This document shows positions 44,947 through 54,065 of a stretch of 64,000 bases of DNA, one piece after another. The stretch lies in assembly GCA_017387515.1 (NCBI GenBank), contig JAFOFC010000038.1, positions 16,719 to 80,718 on the forward strand, read 5' to 3'. Origin of the DNA: Paludibacteraceae bacterium. GTDB lineage: Bacteria; Bacteroidota; Bacteroidia; Bacteroidales; Paludibacteraceae. A program made the translations under genes and the position numbers. The notes beneath the pieces are model-generated. The model was not told the origin of the DNA, ran no database searches, and was given only the letters and a program-made list of their open reading frames with translations. The first letter of the stretch is position 1. The number at the start of each line of letters is the position of its first letter.

Positions 44947-45048
44947 ACTATTTCTGATGAATCGGTTAATCAGCTCGGCGCTTCATCTTCCGACTTGGTT
45001 TCCGGTTGGGATTTGTCGTCAGATTGAATCACCGAACTGGTGATTTGG
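44947..45048. repeat. pheA-aminotransferase spacer with small palindrome
   Basis: Contains AATCACC-GAACT-GGTGATT (45027-45045) and two similar GGTTAATC words at either end. No gene, promoter box or terminator is evident, so the operon probably reads through. Confidence 0.5.
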
Positions 45049-45888
45049 TTAATCGTTAAAACTTTGGTATTCGCCTAGGATGCGTAGGTCTTTGGTAAAA
45101 GGCCTAATGGCATCGAGCGCTTGGGTGTAAGCCATGTAATTATCAAAATTAACATTCACATAGAACAAATACTCCCATTCTCTGCCTACTATGGGCAGCG
45201 ACTGAATCTTGCTTAAATTAACGTGGTAGTACGACAAAATAGACAATACTTTGGCCAAACTACCTTCTTCGTGGGGCAAGGCAAACACAATGGAAGCTTT
45301 GTTGATGGTTTTATTTTTGGTATGCGCCTCGGCTGTCCATGGGTCGCCCACTAGTAAAAAACGAGTAAAGTTGCGTTTGTTGGTTTCGATGCCCTCAGCC
45401 AAAATCTGCAACCCATAAATTTGAGCTGCCAAGGTACTGCAAATGGCAGCGCGACCTTTAATTTGTTGGTCGGCAATGCGTTTGGCACTAGAGGCGGTAT
45501 CGTCGCTTTCTATAGCCTTTAGATGAGGGTAAGCAGCTAAAAAATCTTCGCATTGCATCAAGGCAATGGGGTGCGAATACACCTCGGTAACATCGTTAAT
45601 ACTTTGGCCTGGCAAACAAACCAAATTATGTTCTATGCGTAAACGGGTTTCGCCCATAATACGCATGCCACTGTCTTTTAACAGGTTGTGATTAGGAAGC
45701 AAGCTACCCGCAATGGTGTTCTCGATGGCCACGGCACCCACAATGGAATTGTCTTTTTTAATGGTCTGAAAAACATCTTTAAACGTAGCACAAGCTATTA
45801 CTTCAATCTCTTCACCCTTAAAGTAATTGCGGGCGGCAATATCGTGAAAAGAACCCGCCACACCTTGAATAGCAACTTTACGTTTCAT
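45049..45888 (-). CDS. pheA: Prephenate dehydratase
   Basis: 279 residues. VAIQGVAGSFHDIAA opens the catalytic domain, and IENTIAGSLLPN, ESDDTASSAKRIADQ and NKRNFTRFLLVG are the conserved prephenate dehydratase blocks (the TRF motif is present). The ACT domain (about 195-275) has KASIVFALPHEEGSLAKVL and IQSLPIVGREWEYLFYV, the site of phenylalanine feedback. It converts prephenate to phenylpyruvate. First structural gene behind the Phe/Tyr attenuator. Confidence 0.97.
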   Translation of the reverse strand: MKRKVAIQGVAGSFHDIAARNYFKGEEIEVIACATFKDVFQTIKKDNSIVGAVAIENTIAGSLLPNHNLLKDSGMRIMGETRLRIEHNLVCLPGQSINDVTEVYSHPIALMQCEDFLAAYPHLKAIESDDTASSAKRIADQQIKGRAAICSTLAAQIYGLQILAEGIETNKRNFTRFLLVGDPWTAEAHTKNKTINKASIVFALPHEEGSLAKVLSILSYYHVNLSKIQSLPIVGREWEYLFYVNVNFDNYMAYTQALDAIRPFTKDLRILGEYQSFND

Positions 45889-45905
45889 GTCTTTACAATT
45901 TTAAT

Positions 45906-45937
45906 AAAAAAAATCCCGCTCTAAAAAGAACGGGATT
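45906..45937 (-). terminator. Attenuator terminator upstream of pheA
   Basis: On the minus strand AATCCCGTTCT-TTTT-AGAGCGGGATT forms an 11-bp stem with one G-U pair, followed by six further T. It lies 18 bases before the pheA start, so it would end transcription before the operon. Its 5' arm (45934-45927) is also complementary to 45990-45983 at the leader stop codon. Confidence 0.93.
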
Positions 45938-45982
45938 CAATATTCGGTTTACTAATTTTTATTTCAGTTACATACATCAAAA

Positions 45983-45990
45983 CCCGTTCT
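45983..45990 (-). promoter_or_regulatory. Antiterminator arm at the leader stop codon
   Basis: On the minus strand AGAACGGG, overlapping the leader TAG, pairs perfectly with CCCGTTCT, the 5' arm of the terminator. A ribosome stalled upstream on Phe/Tyr codons leaves this arm free and prevents the terminator; a ribosome at the stop codon masks it. The logic is inferred from pairing. Confidence 0.85.
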
Positions 45991-46042
45991 ACTTTGTGGC
46001 AAAGTAAAAAAAGTAAAAGAAGTATGTAAAATATTGTTTCAT
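45989..46042 (-). CDS. Phe/Tyr leader peptide of the aromatic operon attenuator
   Basis: Seventeen residues, MKQYFTYFFYFFYFATK, then TAG. Ten of the 14 residues after MKQ are Phe (six) or Tyr (four), which is far outside chance. It follows a consensus promoter by 38 bases and precedes a terminator that competes with a stop-codon-proximal arm. The peptide itself is expected to have no other function: its translation rate senses charged tRNA-Phe and tRNA-Tyr. Confidence 0.92.
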   Translation of the reverse strand: MKQYFTYFFYFFYFATK

Positions 46043-46079
46043 ATAATTTATCGCGCCTAGTTAATCGGCATTGACACTG

Positions 46080-46087
46080 CAAATGTA
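46080..46087 (-). promoter_or_regulatory. -7 promoter box of the pheA leader
   Basis: TACATTTG on the minus strand matches TAnnTTTG. An ATTG lies 19 bases further upstream. Transcription would start near 46072, about 30 bases before the leader ATG. Confidence 0.75.
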
Positions 46088-46134
46088 TATGCTTTTTTTA
46101 AAATAACAATAGCAAAATGGATTTTTTTATCCAT

Positions 46135-47775
46135 TTATTTAATTACCGATATCTCGTAATATTGTCTGATGCGATTTACCCACTCATTTCCGTCATCTAA
46201 AATAGCAAGCGACCCATCGGTTATAGATAAGAACACATCGCCCAACGCACAAATACGACTATATGGCATGGGATTGCTTCTGAATAAGGAAGTTCCTAAA
46301 AAATAGTTATCTACTTTATGCACATCCAGAATATCTAGTAAAGTAGGGGCTAAATCCAACGAATTTCTGCCTTCAGCATCTATTTTTTGCGGAACAATGC
46401 CATCGGTATATATAAACAATGGTATTTTATTGATGAAACCCCACTGCGAGGAGGCAAACGTAGCTTTATACTCGGGGCTTGGATAGGTAGCATGATCGGC
46501 CGAGAATACCAACAGTGTATTGTCAAAGACACCTTCTTGGCTCATTTCCGTAAAGAAATCGCCAAAGGCAGCATCGTAGTTATAAAACTTGTTTAGATAC
46601 GAATTAGATCCATCACCATATTTTAAATCGGGGCTATCAAAACCATGATGTGTACCCAAATTATAGCACACAATAAAAAAAGGTTCTTGCTGGTTCTTGT
46701 AATAACGTACCGTATTTTTTAACACCTCAAAAATCTGCTTATCGGTGCGTGCTTTATTGTGGCCATAATGGCCCGACGCCAACGTATCTACCCCTAACGA
46801 ATACAGATAACTTACTACGTTTTTATCGCCTGGTTCGGGGTTGATATAACACGTATTATACCCTGCCTTGTTTTTTAAAATATCTACTATCGAAACCAAT
46901 TTAGTAGCTAGCATCTTTCGTTGGGTATCGGCATCTAGTTCGCCTAACCCTGCTCCACCCTGATAGCCGCCTTGGTACTGATACGACGAATACAACTGAC
47001 CACGTACGCCCCTAAAGGTAGCCGCCGTGTGGTTGTAATAATTATCAAACACCAACGACTTTGCATATAAGGTATCTAGATGGGGAGTAAGATTGCGACC
47101 GTGATTATTGTATACATCCAACACTTCGGCCGACAAGCCTTCTGTAAGCATCAAAATAACCGACATGGGTTGCTTATCGGGGTTTATTCCTACATTGATA
47201 GCGCCGGCAGGAATATCTTTTTTGTAAAAAAGGCTATATAACTCTTCTTGCTCATAACTAGCCGCCAACGATTGGTAATAGTTAGCCTTTAGGTTTCGTA
47301 CAGCACCTCCAATAGCGGCGGTATAAGGCGAAACGGGCTGCATGGGTTTACACACAGTAAGCAACAACATACCAGCAACAGCAAGAGCCACCACCCACCA
47401 CTTGTTTTTAGGAATCACTCCTTGGTTAATTGGAAAAAACAATACTGCAGTAATGGGAATACACGTCAAAATGTAAATAATCAATTCGTTGCCTAAGTTG
47501 GATATCATATTTACATTCTCTAGCATCAGCTTGCTAATAAACTCGCCACTAAAGTAGTACACAAAAAGTTGTGCCGCATAAACAAACAAGCAAATAACAT
47601 TAAGCGCATAAGCCCATTTAGGTGCTTTATAGTATAGCATACTACATCCTGCAAATATCAGCAAGCATTCTGCTAAACTAAATAGTAGCATAATCCAATT
47701 TCCTATACTTACACAAATAAAAATTGTCATTAAGACAAAAAAGGACAATTTAAATAAAGGAAGCCACTTTTTCAT
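46135..47775 (-). CDS. Membrane sulfatase/LTA-synthase-like phosphotransferase
   Basis: 546 residues. Five or so N-terminal membrane helices (to about residue 155), then an alkaline-phosphatase-superfamily domain. Candidate catalytic and metal sites are the Glu in ILMLTEGLSAEVLD, the nucleophile Thr region NHTAATFRGVRGQLYSS, NLGTHHGFDSP and the Asp-His of FSADHATYPSP. This plan suits transfer of phosphoethanolamine or glycerol phosphate to a surface glycan or lipid A. Last gene of the proS-headed glycan operon. Confidence 0.85.
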   Translation of the reverse strand: MKKWLPLFKLSFFVLMTIFICVSIGNWIMLLFSLAECLLIFAGCSMLYYKAPKWAYALNVICLFVYAAQLFVYYFSGEFISKLMLENVNMISNLGNELIIYILTCIPITAVLFFPINQGVIPKNKWWVVALAVAGMLLLTVCKPMQPVSPYTAAIGGAVRNLKANYYQSLAASYEQEELYSLFYKKDIPAGAINVGINPDKQPMSVILMLTEGLSAEVLDVYNNHGRNLTPHLDTLYAKSLVFDNYYNHTAATFRGVRGQLYSSYQYQGGYQGGAGLGELDADTQRKMLATKLVSIVDILKNKAGYNTCYINPEPGDKNVVSYLYSLGVDTLASGHYGHNKARTDKQIFEVLKNTVRYYKNQQEPFFIVCYNLGTHHGFDSPDLKYGDGSNSYLNKFYNYDAAFGDFFTEMSQEGVFDNTLLVFSADHATYPSPEYKATFASSQWGFINKIPLFIYTDGIVPQKIDAEGRNSLDLAPTLLDILDVHKVDNYFLGTSLFRSNPMPYSRICALGDVFLSITDGSLAILDDGNEWVNRIRQYYEISVIK

Positions 47776-47801
47776 TGCTTAGAATATTATGAACATCATC
47801 G

Positions 47802-48797
47802 TTACTTTTTATTGCCAAAATTACCCACCATCCAAGGAGCAAATCGCAGAATCAAGTTGGAAATTACCGTTAAAACACCTATCACCAACAAAAACAAGGG
47901 GATGGTAAACCAATTAGTTCCCAAATATGGAAACCCTACATACCTTAACCCAGCAATCAAAACCAACAACAGGCCGGTATTTAGGTAGTAGTAAGTTAGT
48001 GAGTTTTTACCTATGTACAACATCCATTTTATATTACTAGGTAATAGTTTTACCAGCGAAACCATCATCCAAATGCCCAAAAACGATAACAAAAGGAAGG
48101 CAGAAACACCCAGTAGCGTAACATCGCCTGCTTGCATCTTGTAAAAGAAGGTAGACGATTTGACAACGTAGTAATCGTATCCTACACAAACGGCATACAG
48201 CAACAAGGCCAACAATGCCTGCCACAAGGGCTTTTTACTTAAAATGGCCTCGTATTTTTTGTACAGCATGCCTGCATACAGATAAATCAAAGAAATTAAC
48301 CCATAATGCGCATACCAAGGTACAGGGAAAGTTGCATATTCTGTTATCAAAAATCCCACAACAGCCAACCCCAAACACACCGCCCCTATGGTTAGTAGAT
48401 TTTTAGTATACTTTAGACATACCGCCAAGGTGATTTTAGATACCGCCAATGCTGCCACAAACCAACTGGCAAAGCCCCCTAAAATTTCGTACAGCATATT
48501 TTGTAGCGAAATGTCGGTTCCATGCGCCAAATGCTTGGGCAAATAAATAATAAGGGTAAACAAAAAATAAGGAAACAGCAACTTTTTGCCAATAGAAGTG
48601 ATTGTCTTTTTAAAGTCAAATCCTTCTACCTTGGTTAAATAACCAGATATAAAGAAAAACACCAACAACCTGGTAGGCAACATCAGCAGCAAAAAATCAT
48701 TTATTCTACCGGTAGAATAAATTACTGTATGCGAATAAATTACCATTAACATACAAATGCACTTGCCGTAATCTAACCAAGATACCCTTTCTTTCAT
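47802..48797 (-). CDS. Acyltransferase 3 family membrane protein
   Basis: 331 residues with about ten membrane helices. VSWLDYGKCICMLMVIYSHT at the N-terminus holds the family His, and LLVFFFISGYLTKVEGFDFKK the conserved FxSGY. It probably O-acetylates sugars of the polysaccharide built by this operon. ATGA overlap with the upstream glycosyltransferase gene. Confidence 0.9.
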   Translation of the reverse strand: MKERVSWLDYGKCICMLMVIYSHTVIYSTGRINDFLLLMLPTRLLVFFFISGYLTKVEGFDFKKTITSIGKKLLFPYFLFTLIIYLPKHLAHGTDISLQNMLYEILGGFASWFVAALAVSKITLAVCLKYTKNLLTIGAVCLGLAVVGFLITEYATFPVPWYAHYGLISLIYLYAGMLYKKYEAILSKKPLWQALLALLLYAVCVGYDYYVVKSSTFFYKMQAGDVTLLGVSAFLLLSFLGIWMMVSLVKLLPSNIKWMLYIGKNSLTYYYLNTGLLLVLIAGLRYVGFPYLGTNWFTIPLFLLVIGVLTVISNLILRFAPWMVGNFGNKK

Positions 48798-49606
48798 TGG
48801 ATGTTGTTAAATAAGGTACTATTGATTTTTTTTCGTTGGCTATCAAACAACCAACCGTATTTAGTAAAGTACTTACATACCGACTTTACATGGCATAATA
48901 ATAATTTTTTGCTTTTATACGATGCACGTTCGTGGTTATGCACAATGCTTACGCCTGGATAAAACATGGTTTTGCTAACCAAATGAAAACGACGACTTAA
49001 ATCCAAATCTTCGCAGTACATAAAGAAACGTTGGTCAAAAAATAGGCTATGCTTTTCTATGGTTGACACACGCAAAAACATAAAACAACCCGACAAAAAA
49101 GGCACATTCATTTCTTTATTGTATCCCGTAAATCGTAATTCAAACTCGTCGTCCATTTTTTTTACCCAATTCCATGCAGGTAAAAAACGACGCAAAAAAA
49201 GATTCATGGGACTAGGAAGTTTTTTGCACAAGTATTGCAATTCGCCATTGGGATACAACACTTTAGGCATTACCCAACCGGCATCGGTATGGGCATCCAT
49301 GTAGGTTGCCAACTGGGGCAAAACATCGCTAGCAAACTCTATATCTGGGTTTAAAACAACGTGGTAGGTACTGCCTACTTGCACCGCCTTTTGCATGGCA
49401 ATATTATGCGCATGGCCATACCCCACATTCTTACTCTCTATGTATTCTATATTGGGCAAATATGTTTTAACCCACACATTTTCTGGGGTGGGAGCATTGT
49501 CTATTACCCATAACCTATCTATGCAATCAGATTGTTTAACACAATCCAACAAAGTGATAAGCATTGGCTTATTGGGATAATATAGAACGATAGAGGCCGT
49601 TATCAT
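48794..49606 (-). CDS. Glycosyltransferase family 2 (rhamnosyltransferase-like)
   Basis: 270 residues. ITASIVLYYPNKPMLITLL opens the GT-A fold, WVIDNAP supplies a nucleotide-binding Asp, VVLNPDIEFASDVLPQL is the DxD-like site, and FFMYCEDLDLSRRF the acceptor ED motif. Its layout resembles rhamnosyltransferases of O-antigen clusters. Overlaps both neighbours by 4 bases. Confidence 0.92.
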   Translation of the reverse strand: MITASIVLYYPNKPMLITLLDCVKQSDCIDRLWVIDNAPTPENVWVKTYLPNIEYIESKNVGYGHAHNIAMQKAVQVGSTYHVVLNPDIEFASDVLPQLATYMDAHTDAGWVMPKVLYPNGELQYLCKKLPSPMNLFLRRFLPAWNWVKKMDDEFELRFTGYNKEMNVPFLSGCFMFLRVSTIEKHSLFFDQRFFMYCEDLDLSRRFHLVSKTMFYPGVSIVHNHERASYKSKKLLLCHVKSVCKYFTKYGWLFDSQRKKINSTLFNNIQ

Positions 49607-50739
49607 TGCACCGTGTTTTTAATTATCTCTAAATGAGTAAAACCATTCTTTTTATCGGGTTCTAGGTAGGCCGATTCAGACCACTCGTTCCAAGCATTAA
49701 AGAATAAATAGGGAGCATTAGATGCTACCGATTTTTGGTACAAAGCCTCAAAGAAAGCACGTTTCTGGTCTGCAGTGGTTTCGGTAAAAATGTTAGCACG
49801 TTTACCATACCTAGCCGTATTATCCCACTCAAAAAAGGCACTCTCAAATATTTGCAACGGATACTGGGGATAATCGTTTTGGTAGGCATGCTGCAATATA
49901 ATTTGCCAAACGTTAGGTGTAGAATGAAAGGTTACCCCTTTAAACTTGATACGCCACTCTACTAGTTTTGTTTGCCAACTTTGGGGCAATTTACGGAACA
50001 AACTAGCCCATTTATACACGCCCGACTTTGTGCTATTTTTAGCCGATGTATTGGCTTCGCGGGGTTGAAATTTTAGCATGGCTTGGTACGACTCCAAAAA
50101 AGAGGGGTTGGCAAAATCGTATCCTTTGGTAGCTACAAAATAAATACCAGGCAACCCGTTTTCTTTGGCCCATTGGTTCCAACACGCAAACATTTCGCCT
50201 GCTTGGTTTACTATTTCGGGCACGTAAATAACAAACATGGGTTTGCCATCCATTTTTAAAGCACGACTGTCTTTAAAGAAAGGTAATAGATAATCAAAAT
50301 GCTGACGCCACAAAGCCTTATCTGGCAAATGTTGTTGCTTTTGCAAAATTTCGTTGTTGCCTTTCCACTGACGTGTCCACGAGGGATTGGCCCACGAAAG
50401 ACAAAACGGCATATCCAACTGAGGATTAGCCAAAAATTGCTCCAATGGTTTTTGTAAGATAAGTTTACCATCAAACCAATAATGGTAAAACATAAAGCCT
50501 GCTATGCCATAGGCCTTGGCCATTTCTATTTGCTTTGCCAAAGTCGCCACATTACATGGGTTGTAGTAATCATCGTCTATAGGCACACGTGGCTGATGAT
50601 GATCTTTGTACAAAGGTTTGGCCTCTTTTACCAATTGCCAATCGGTAAATCCACGTCCCCACCATTTATCATTCTCTGGAATATCATGAAATTGGGGAAA
50701 ATAGATAGCTATTAACTTTGTTTTATTGGTTGTTTGCAT
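49603..50739 (-). CDS. WbsX-family glycan protein (GH99-like)
   Basis: 378 residues from ATG 50739. A 53-residue in-frame extension is rejected because it lies in the upstream glycosyltransferase and is Cys-rich and non-conserved. KLIAIYFPQFHDIPENDKWWG and GFTDW are the WbsX signature. GIAGFMFYHYWFDGK, WANPSWTRQW, FNAWNEWSESAYLEPD are further hallmarks. Annotated as a glycosyltransferase in O-antigen clusters, but the fold resembles glycoside hydrolases. Overlaps the next gene upstream by 17 bases. Confidence 0.92.
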   Translation of the reverse strand: MQTTNKTKLIAIYFPQFHDIPENDKWWGRGFTDWQLVKEAKPLYKDHHQPRVPIDDDYYNPCNVATLAKQIEMAKAYGIAGFMFYHYWFDGKLILQKPLEQFLANPQLDMPFCLSWANPSWTRQWKGNNEILQKQQHLPDKALWRQHFDYLLPFFKDSRALKMDGKPMFVIYVPEIVNQAGEMFACWNQWAKENGLPGIYFVATKGYDFANPSFLESYQAMLKFQPREANTSAKNSTKSGVYKWASLFRKLPQSWQTKLVEWRIKFKGVTFHSTPNVWQIILQHAYQNDYPQYPLQIFESAFFEWDNTARYGKRANIFTETTADQKRAFFEALYQKSVASNAPYLFFNAWNEWSESAYLEPDKKNGFTHLEIIKNTVQ

Positions 50740-51550
50740 ACAATAAATTAAACTTACATTTATAATAAATAAAAGAGAAGGGAGCCATCCATCTATGTTT
50801 TTTATACAACAATCGATATTGTTTATAGGCGTACACAAAACTTTGCATGCGTTTTTTAAAGGTAAGTTTATTGCCTGCTCCCAACACATTACCACCATGT
50901 TGCCTATACAGCATGGTAGGTTCTAACAAACTTACTACCTTACCTTGTTCTAACCAAGCTTTACGCGCCACCCACGAATCGTGCATATCTATAAAAGATG
51001 GGAATGGCAAAGAAACCTCTCGGGCCTTGGCATTGCCCATTACGGTACATCCTGTTATGTAATTGAACAACATGGCATAATGCTTGTTGGTGGCAATGAT
51101 GCGATAAGGAAAACGCAACACGTCAAAAAACGAGGGGTTCATTACCTGTAAATTAGCATCAACTACCTTAGCATCGGTATGAACCACAATGGGTTTATCG
51201 CTACCCATTTGGTCTTCTTCTGCCTTTAGGCATTGATACGTAAGTTCTACCTTACTGGGCAACCAAACATCATCTTGGTCGCAAAACATAAAATAGGGCG
51301 CGGTAGACTGTTCTAATAGTTGTTGAAACGATTTAATAACCCCCACATTGTGCACATCCTGTTTATTTATCCATGTTATTTGCTTAGGATATGCACTAAC
51401 ATATTGCTCAATAATAGCCGCCGTATTATCGGTAGAACCATCGTCACGAATGTATAAATGCCAATCTGCCCATGTTTGATGCAAAATGGACTCTATCTGC
51501 TGCGACAAATAAAGTTGTCCGTTGTAGGTTGATAGCAAAATATCAATCAT
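50723..51550 (-). CDS. Glycosyltransferase family 2
   Basis: 275 residues. MIDILLSTYNGQLYLSQQIE is the GT2 start, YIRDDGSTDNTAAII the nucleotide-binding DDGS, and YFMFCDQDDVWLPSKVEL the DxDD motif. It transfers a sugar to the growing polysaccharide repeat unit. Two bases separate it from the polymerase-like gene. Confidence 0.94.
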   Translation of the reverse strand: MIDILLSTYNGQLYLSQQIESILHQTWADWHLYIRDDGSTDNTAAIIEQYVSAYPKQITWINKQDVHNVGVIKSFQQLLEQSTAPYFMFCDQDDVWLPSKVELTYQCLKAEEDQMGSDKPIVVHTDAKVVDANLQVMNPSFFDVLRFPYRIIATNKHYAMLFNYITGCTVMGNAKAREVSLPFPSFIDMHDSWVARKAWLEQGKVVSLLEPTMLYRQHGGNVLGAGNKLTFKKRMQSFVYAYKQYRLLYKKHRWMAPFSFIYYKCKFNLLYANNQ

Positions 51551-51552
51551 GG

Positions 51553-52770
51553 TTATTTTAGGTATTTTTTATTTTCGTTGGTCCAATAATAAGCGGCTCG
51601 TTCCATTCTATCCTTTACTATGTCCTTTTTAGGACGATACAATAACTGAAAAACGGTAGAGCTCTCAAAGATTCTACTCTCTGAGTTTTTATGCAATCGA
51701 TAAATAGACACCATTTGTGCCACAGAAAACAAAAAGAACACCACGCACATTACCTGCATGGGAAATTTTGCGGAAATTTGTTTAAACCGTGTCAATATGG
51801 CTACCTTATCGGTATGGTTTATATAATGACAAACATAAAAAACATACACAATGGCAAAAGGCAAAAAATACGAACGCAATCGCCATAACACCAAATGGTG
51901 TTCGTAAAAAAGAACAATCAGTAACGACGAGAATGCCAGCAAAGTGCGTATGGGTTTCATTTCTTTCAGCCTAATGCCATATACGCATAACATCAACAAA
52001 AAGCCAAAATAGACAATCATTACCGTTTGAATTTTATGCGTATTTAATACATGATACGCCAACGATACTTGCATCTTCTTATTAAGTGGTAGGTACGATA
52101 AGATATCTACAAATAACTGTTGAATAGGGAAAATAAAGAAAACAACAAAGGCCAATAAACAAGCCCAGTAATAGCGTTGCGTAAACCTTAATGGAGCAAA
52201 TAACAACAATATAAACAAAGCAAACACAAAACCCGATTTGTGCATCAATATCATTAAGACCGAATAAAGAAGCACTTTTATGTATTGTTTATTACTATAG
52301 GCCAATACCAATAAGATGAGTAAGCTAACAGACATACATTGCCTAAATGTGGCAAAGATTAGGTTATAATCCAACAAAACAAGGGCAAAAAGGGCCACTG
52401 TCTTGTACGATGGTATCCATTTAAACAACTGATAAACAGCATAAAAATATACGCAGGTTACCACAGCTGTCATCCCCCAATACGATATTCCTAACCATTT
52501 AAGTACACTACAAAAAAAGGCATACCCTATTTCAAACATGGGTTTGGACACCTCTCCTTGCAATATTCCCCAGGGTGTGGGCAAACTATCATACATGGGC
52601 ACATAAAAAGAAATATCTGCACCATAATAATATTTGATAGCAAATAAAAAGGCCGTAACAAAAAAGGCTACTTTATACAATTGATTGCATACTGGCTGCC
52701 TATCATGCAATAACACATTTACGCACGACATAGCAAATAAAAAAATCAATATGGCAACAATTAAACTCAT
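51553..52770 (-). CDS. EpsG/Wzy-like polysaccharide polymerase
   Basis: 405 residues, about ten to eleven membrane helices. The pattern YYGADISFYVPMYDSLP followed by FEIGYAFFCSVLKWLGISYWG is typical of EpsG-family proteins, the Wzy-like repeat-unit polymerases. Its first base is the last base of the flippase gene. The call rests on topology and context. Confidence 0.82.
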   Translation of the reverse strand: MSLIVAILIFLFAMSCVNVLLHDRQPVCNQLYKVAFFVTAFLFAIKYYYGADISFYVPMYDSLPTPWGILQGEVSKPMFEIGYAFFCSVLKWLGISYWGMTAVVTCVYFYAVYQLFKWIPSYKTVALFALVLLDYNLIFATFRQCMSVSLLILLVLAYSNKQYIKVLLYSVLMILMHKSGFVFALFILLLFAPLRFTQRYYWACLLAFVVFFIFPIQQLFVDILSYLPLNKKMQVSLAYHVLNTHKIQTVMIVYFGFLLMLCVYGIRLKEMKPIRTLLAFSSLLIVLFYEHHLVLWRLRSYFLPFAIVYVFYVCHYINHTDKVAILTRFKQISAKFPMQVMCVVFFLFSVAQMVSIYRLHKNSESRIFESSTVFQLLYRPKKDIVKDRMERAAYYWTNENKKYLK

Positions 52771-54065
52771 TAGGCCTTTATCCGCAAAAATCTACCCCCA
52801 TAAAACATCATTCCACCACACACAATTACCTCGGTTAACAGCAAAGCCATGGCGGCACCTTCTATACCTGCCAACAAGGGGAACACTAAAATAGCTATTA
52901 TCGAAATGGCTGTAGCCAATAAATAAACGTTCCTAAATTTCTTTTTATCCGATTCGTTGCCCAATGCCAGCAAACCTAACTGCCCCAACACACCCCCTAC
53001 ACCAATAAACAGCGGAGCAAAGGCCATTACATAAAATACTTTTTCGGTGCCAACATACGAATCGCCTATGTACTGTATAAAATACGATGGAACTACCAAC
53101 ATAAACACCGTAGCCGCTACCATAAATAGCAACACCACCCATAGGGTATACCGCATAATTTTTTGCGCTTGCACGCTATCGTTGGCCCCCAGCCTGCTTA
53201 TATACGGATACATCACTTGTAAAATAGGAGTCAACAACAAATAACATAAGGCACGCATTATTTTCTCTACGGCAGCATACTGCCCTACCTGACTAGGTTC
53301 TACAAAGTAACCTAAAATAACCACATAACATGCCACATATACACTGGTGGCAGCCGTAGAAACAAACAACGGAAAACTTTGACAAAAAGCAGCTTTTACT
53401 GCTTCCCAACCCACTTTAACAAAAGACACCCATCGTTTATAACATACAACCACCCACGAAAGAGCGGTTGCCACCACATACACCATGGCTTGTATAAAGG
53501 CTGCCAGCAAATAATCGTCTGGCCCTTTTACCAAGAAGAAAACCAACGGCAATACCGACAATTTAGCCACGGCATTTACCACAGTTACCCACTTTATATA
53601 GCCCATGCCTTGAAACAAGAAAACAAATAAGTAGGCATTAGAAACCACCATTAAAAACATAATCCACATGGTTTCTCTGTAAATGGCATAAGCTGGAATC
53701 AACCCCACTATAAACAACACTACAGCAGCACCTAATAACAATAATGTTTTAGCAATCACCGTTTCGGCAAAAACCTGGTTACGCTTTTCGGCATTTTCTC
53801 TAACCAAGGCAATTTTTTTGGTAGCCGATAAATTAAACCCAAAATCTACCAAAATCATCAAGTATGTGCAAATAGATTGGGCAAACCCTATATAGCCAAA
53901 CTTTTCGGCACCCAGCACTTTCATTAGGTAGGGTAAAACCAACAAAGGGACTACGTACGTTAGTCCCTGTAAGGCGATGAGGTAAAACACATCTTTTACC
54001 TCACGCTTGTTGTTCTGAAGAGCTGCTTTTATGCCCAATTTACATGTCTTAGTATGCTCTAGCAA
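52770..54065 (-). CDS. Oligosaccharide flippase (Wzx-like, MOP superfamily)
   Basis: 431 residues, about 12-14 membrane helices. [23 protein letters not shown] (long first helix, about residues 26-48) and [19 protein letters not shown] fit the polysaccharide-export Wzx group. It moves undecaprenyl-linked repeat units across the inner membrane. The start overlaps proS by 17 bases, an unusual coupling with an aminoacyl-tRNA synthetase gene. Confidence 0.92.
   Translation of the reverse strand: MLEHTKTCKLGIKAALQNNKREVKDVFYLIALQGLTYVVPLLVLPYLMKVLGAEKFGYIGFAQSICTYLMILVDFGFNLSATKKIALVRENAEKRNQVFAETVIAKTLLLLGAAVVLFIVGLIPAYAIYRETMWIMFLMVVSNAYLFVFLFQGMGYIKWVTVVNAVAKLSVLPLVFFLVKGPDDYLLAAFIQAMVYVVATALSWVVVCYKRWVSFVKVGWEAVKAAFCQSFPLFVSTAATSVYVACYVVILGYFVEPSQVGQYAAVEKIMRALCYLLLTPILQVMYPYISRLGANDSVQAQKIMRYTLWVVLLFMVAATVFMLVVPSYFIQYIGDSYVGTEKVFYVMAFAPLFIGVGGVLGQLGLLALGNESDKKKFRNVYLLATAISIIAILVFPLLAGIEGAAMALLLTEVIVCGGMMFYGGRFLRIKA

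Noticed and set aside
50740-50898. 53-residue N-terminal extension of the WbsX-family protein
   Set aside because: It lies inside the upstream glycosyltransferase gene, is Cys-rich and non-conserved; the family motif starts right after ATG 50739.
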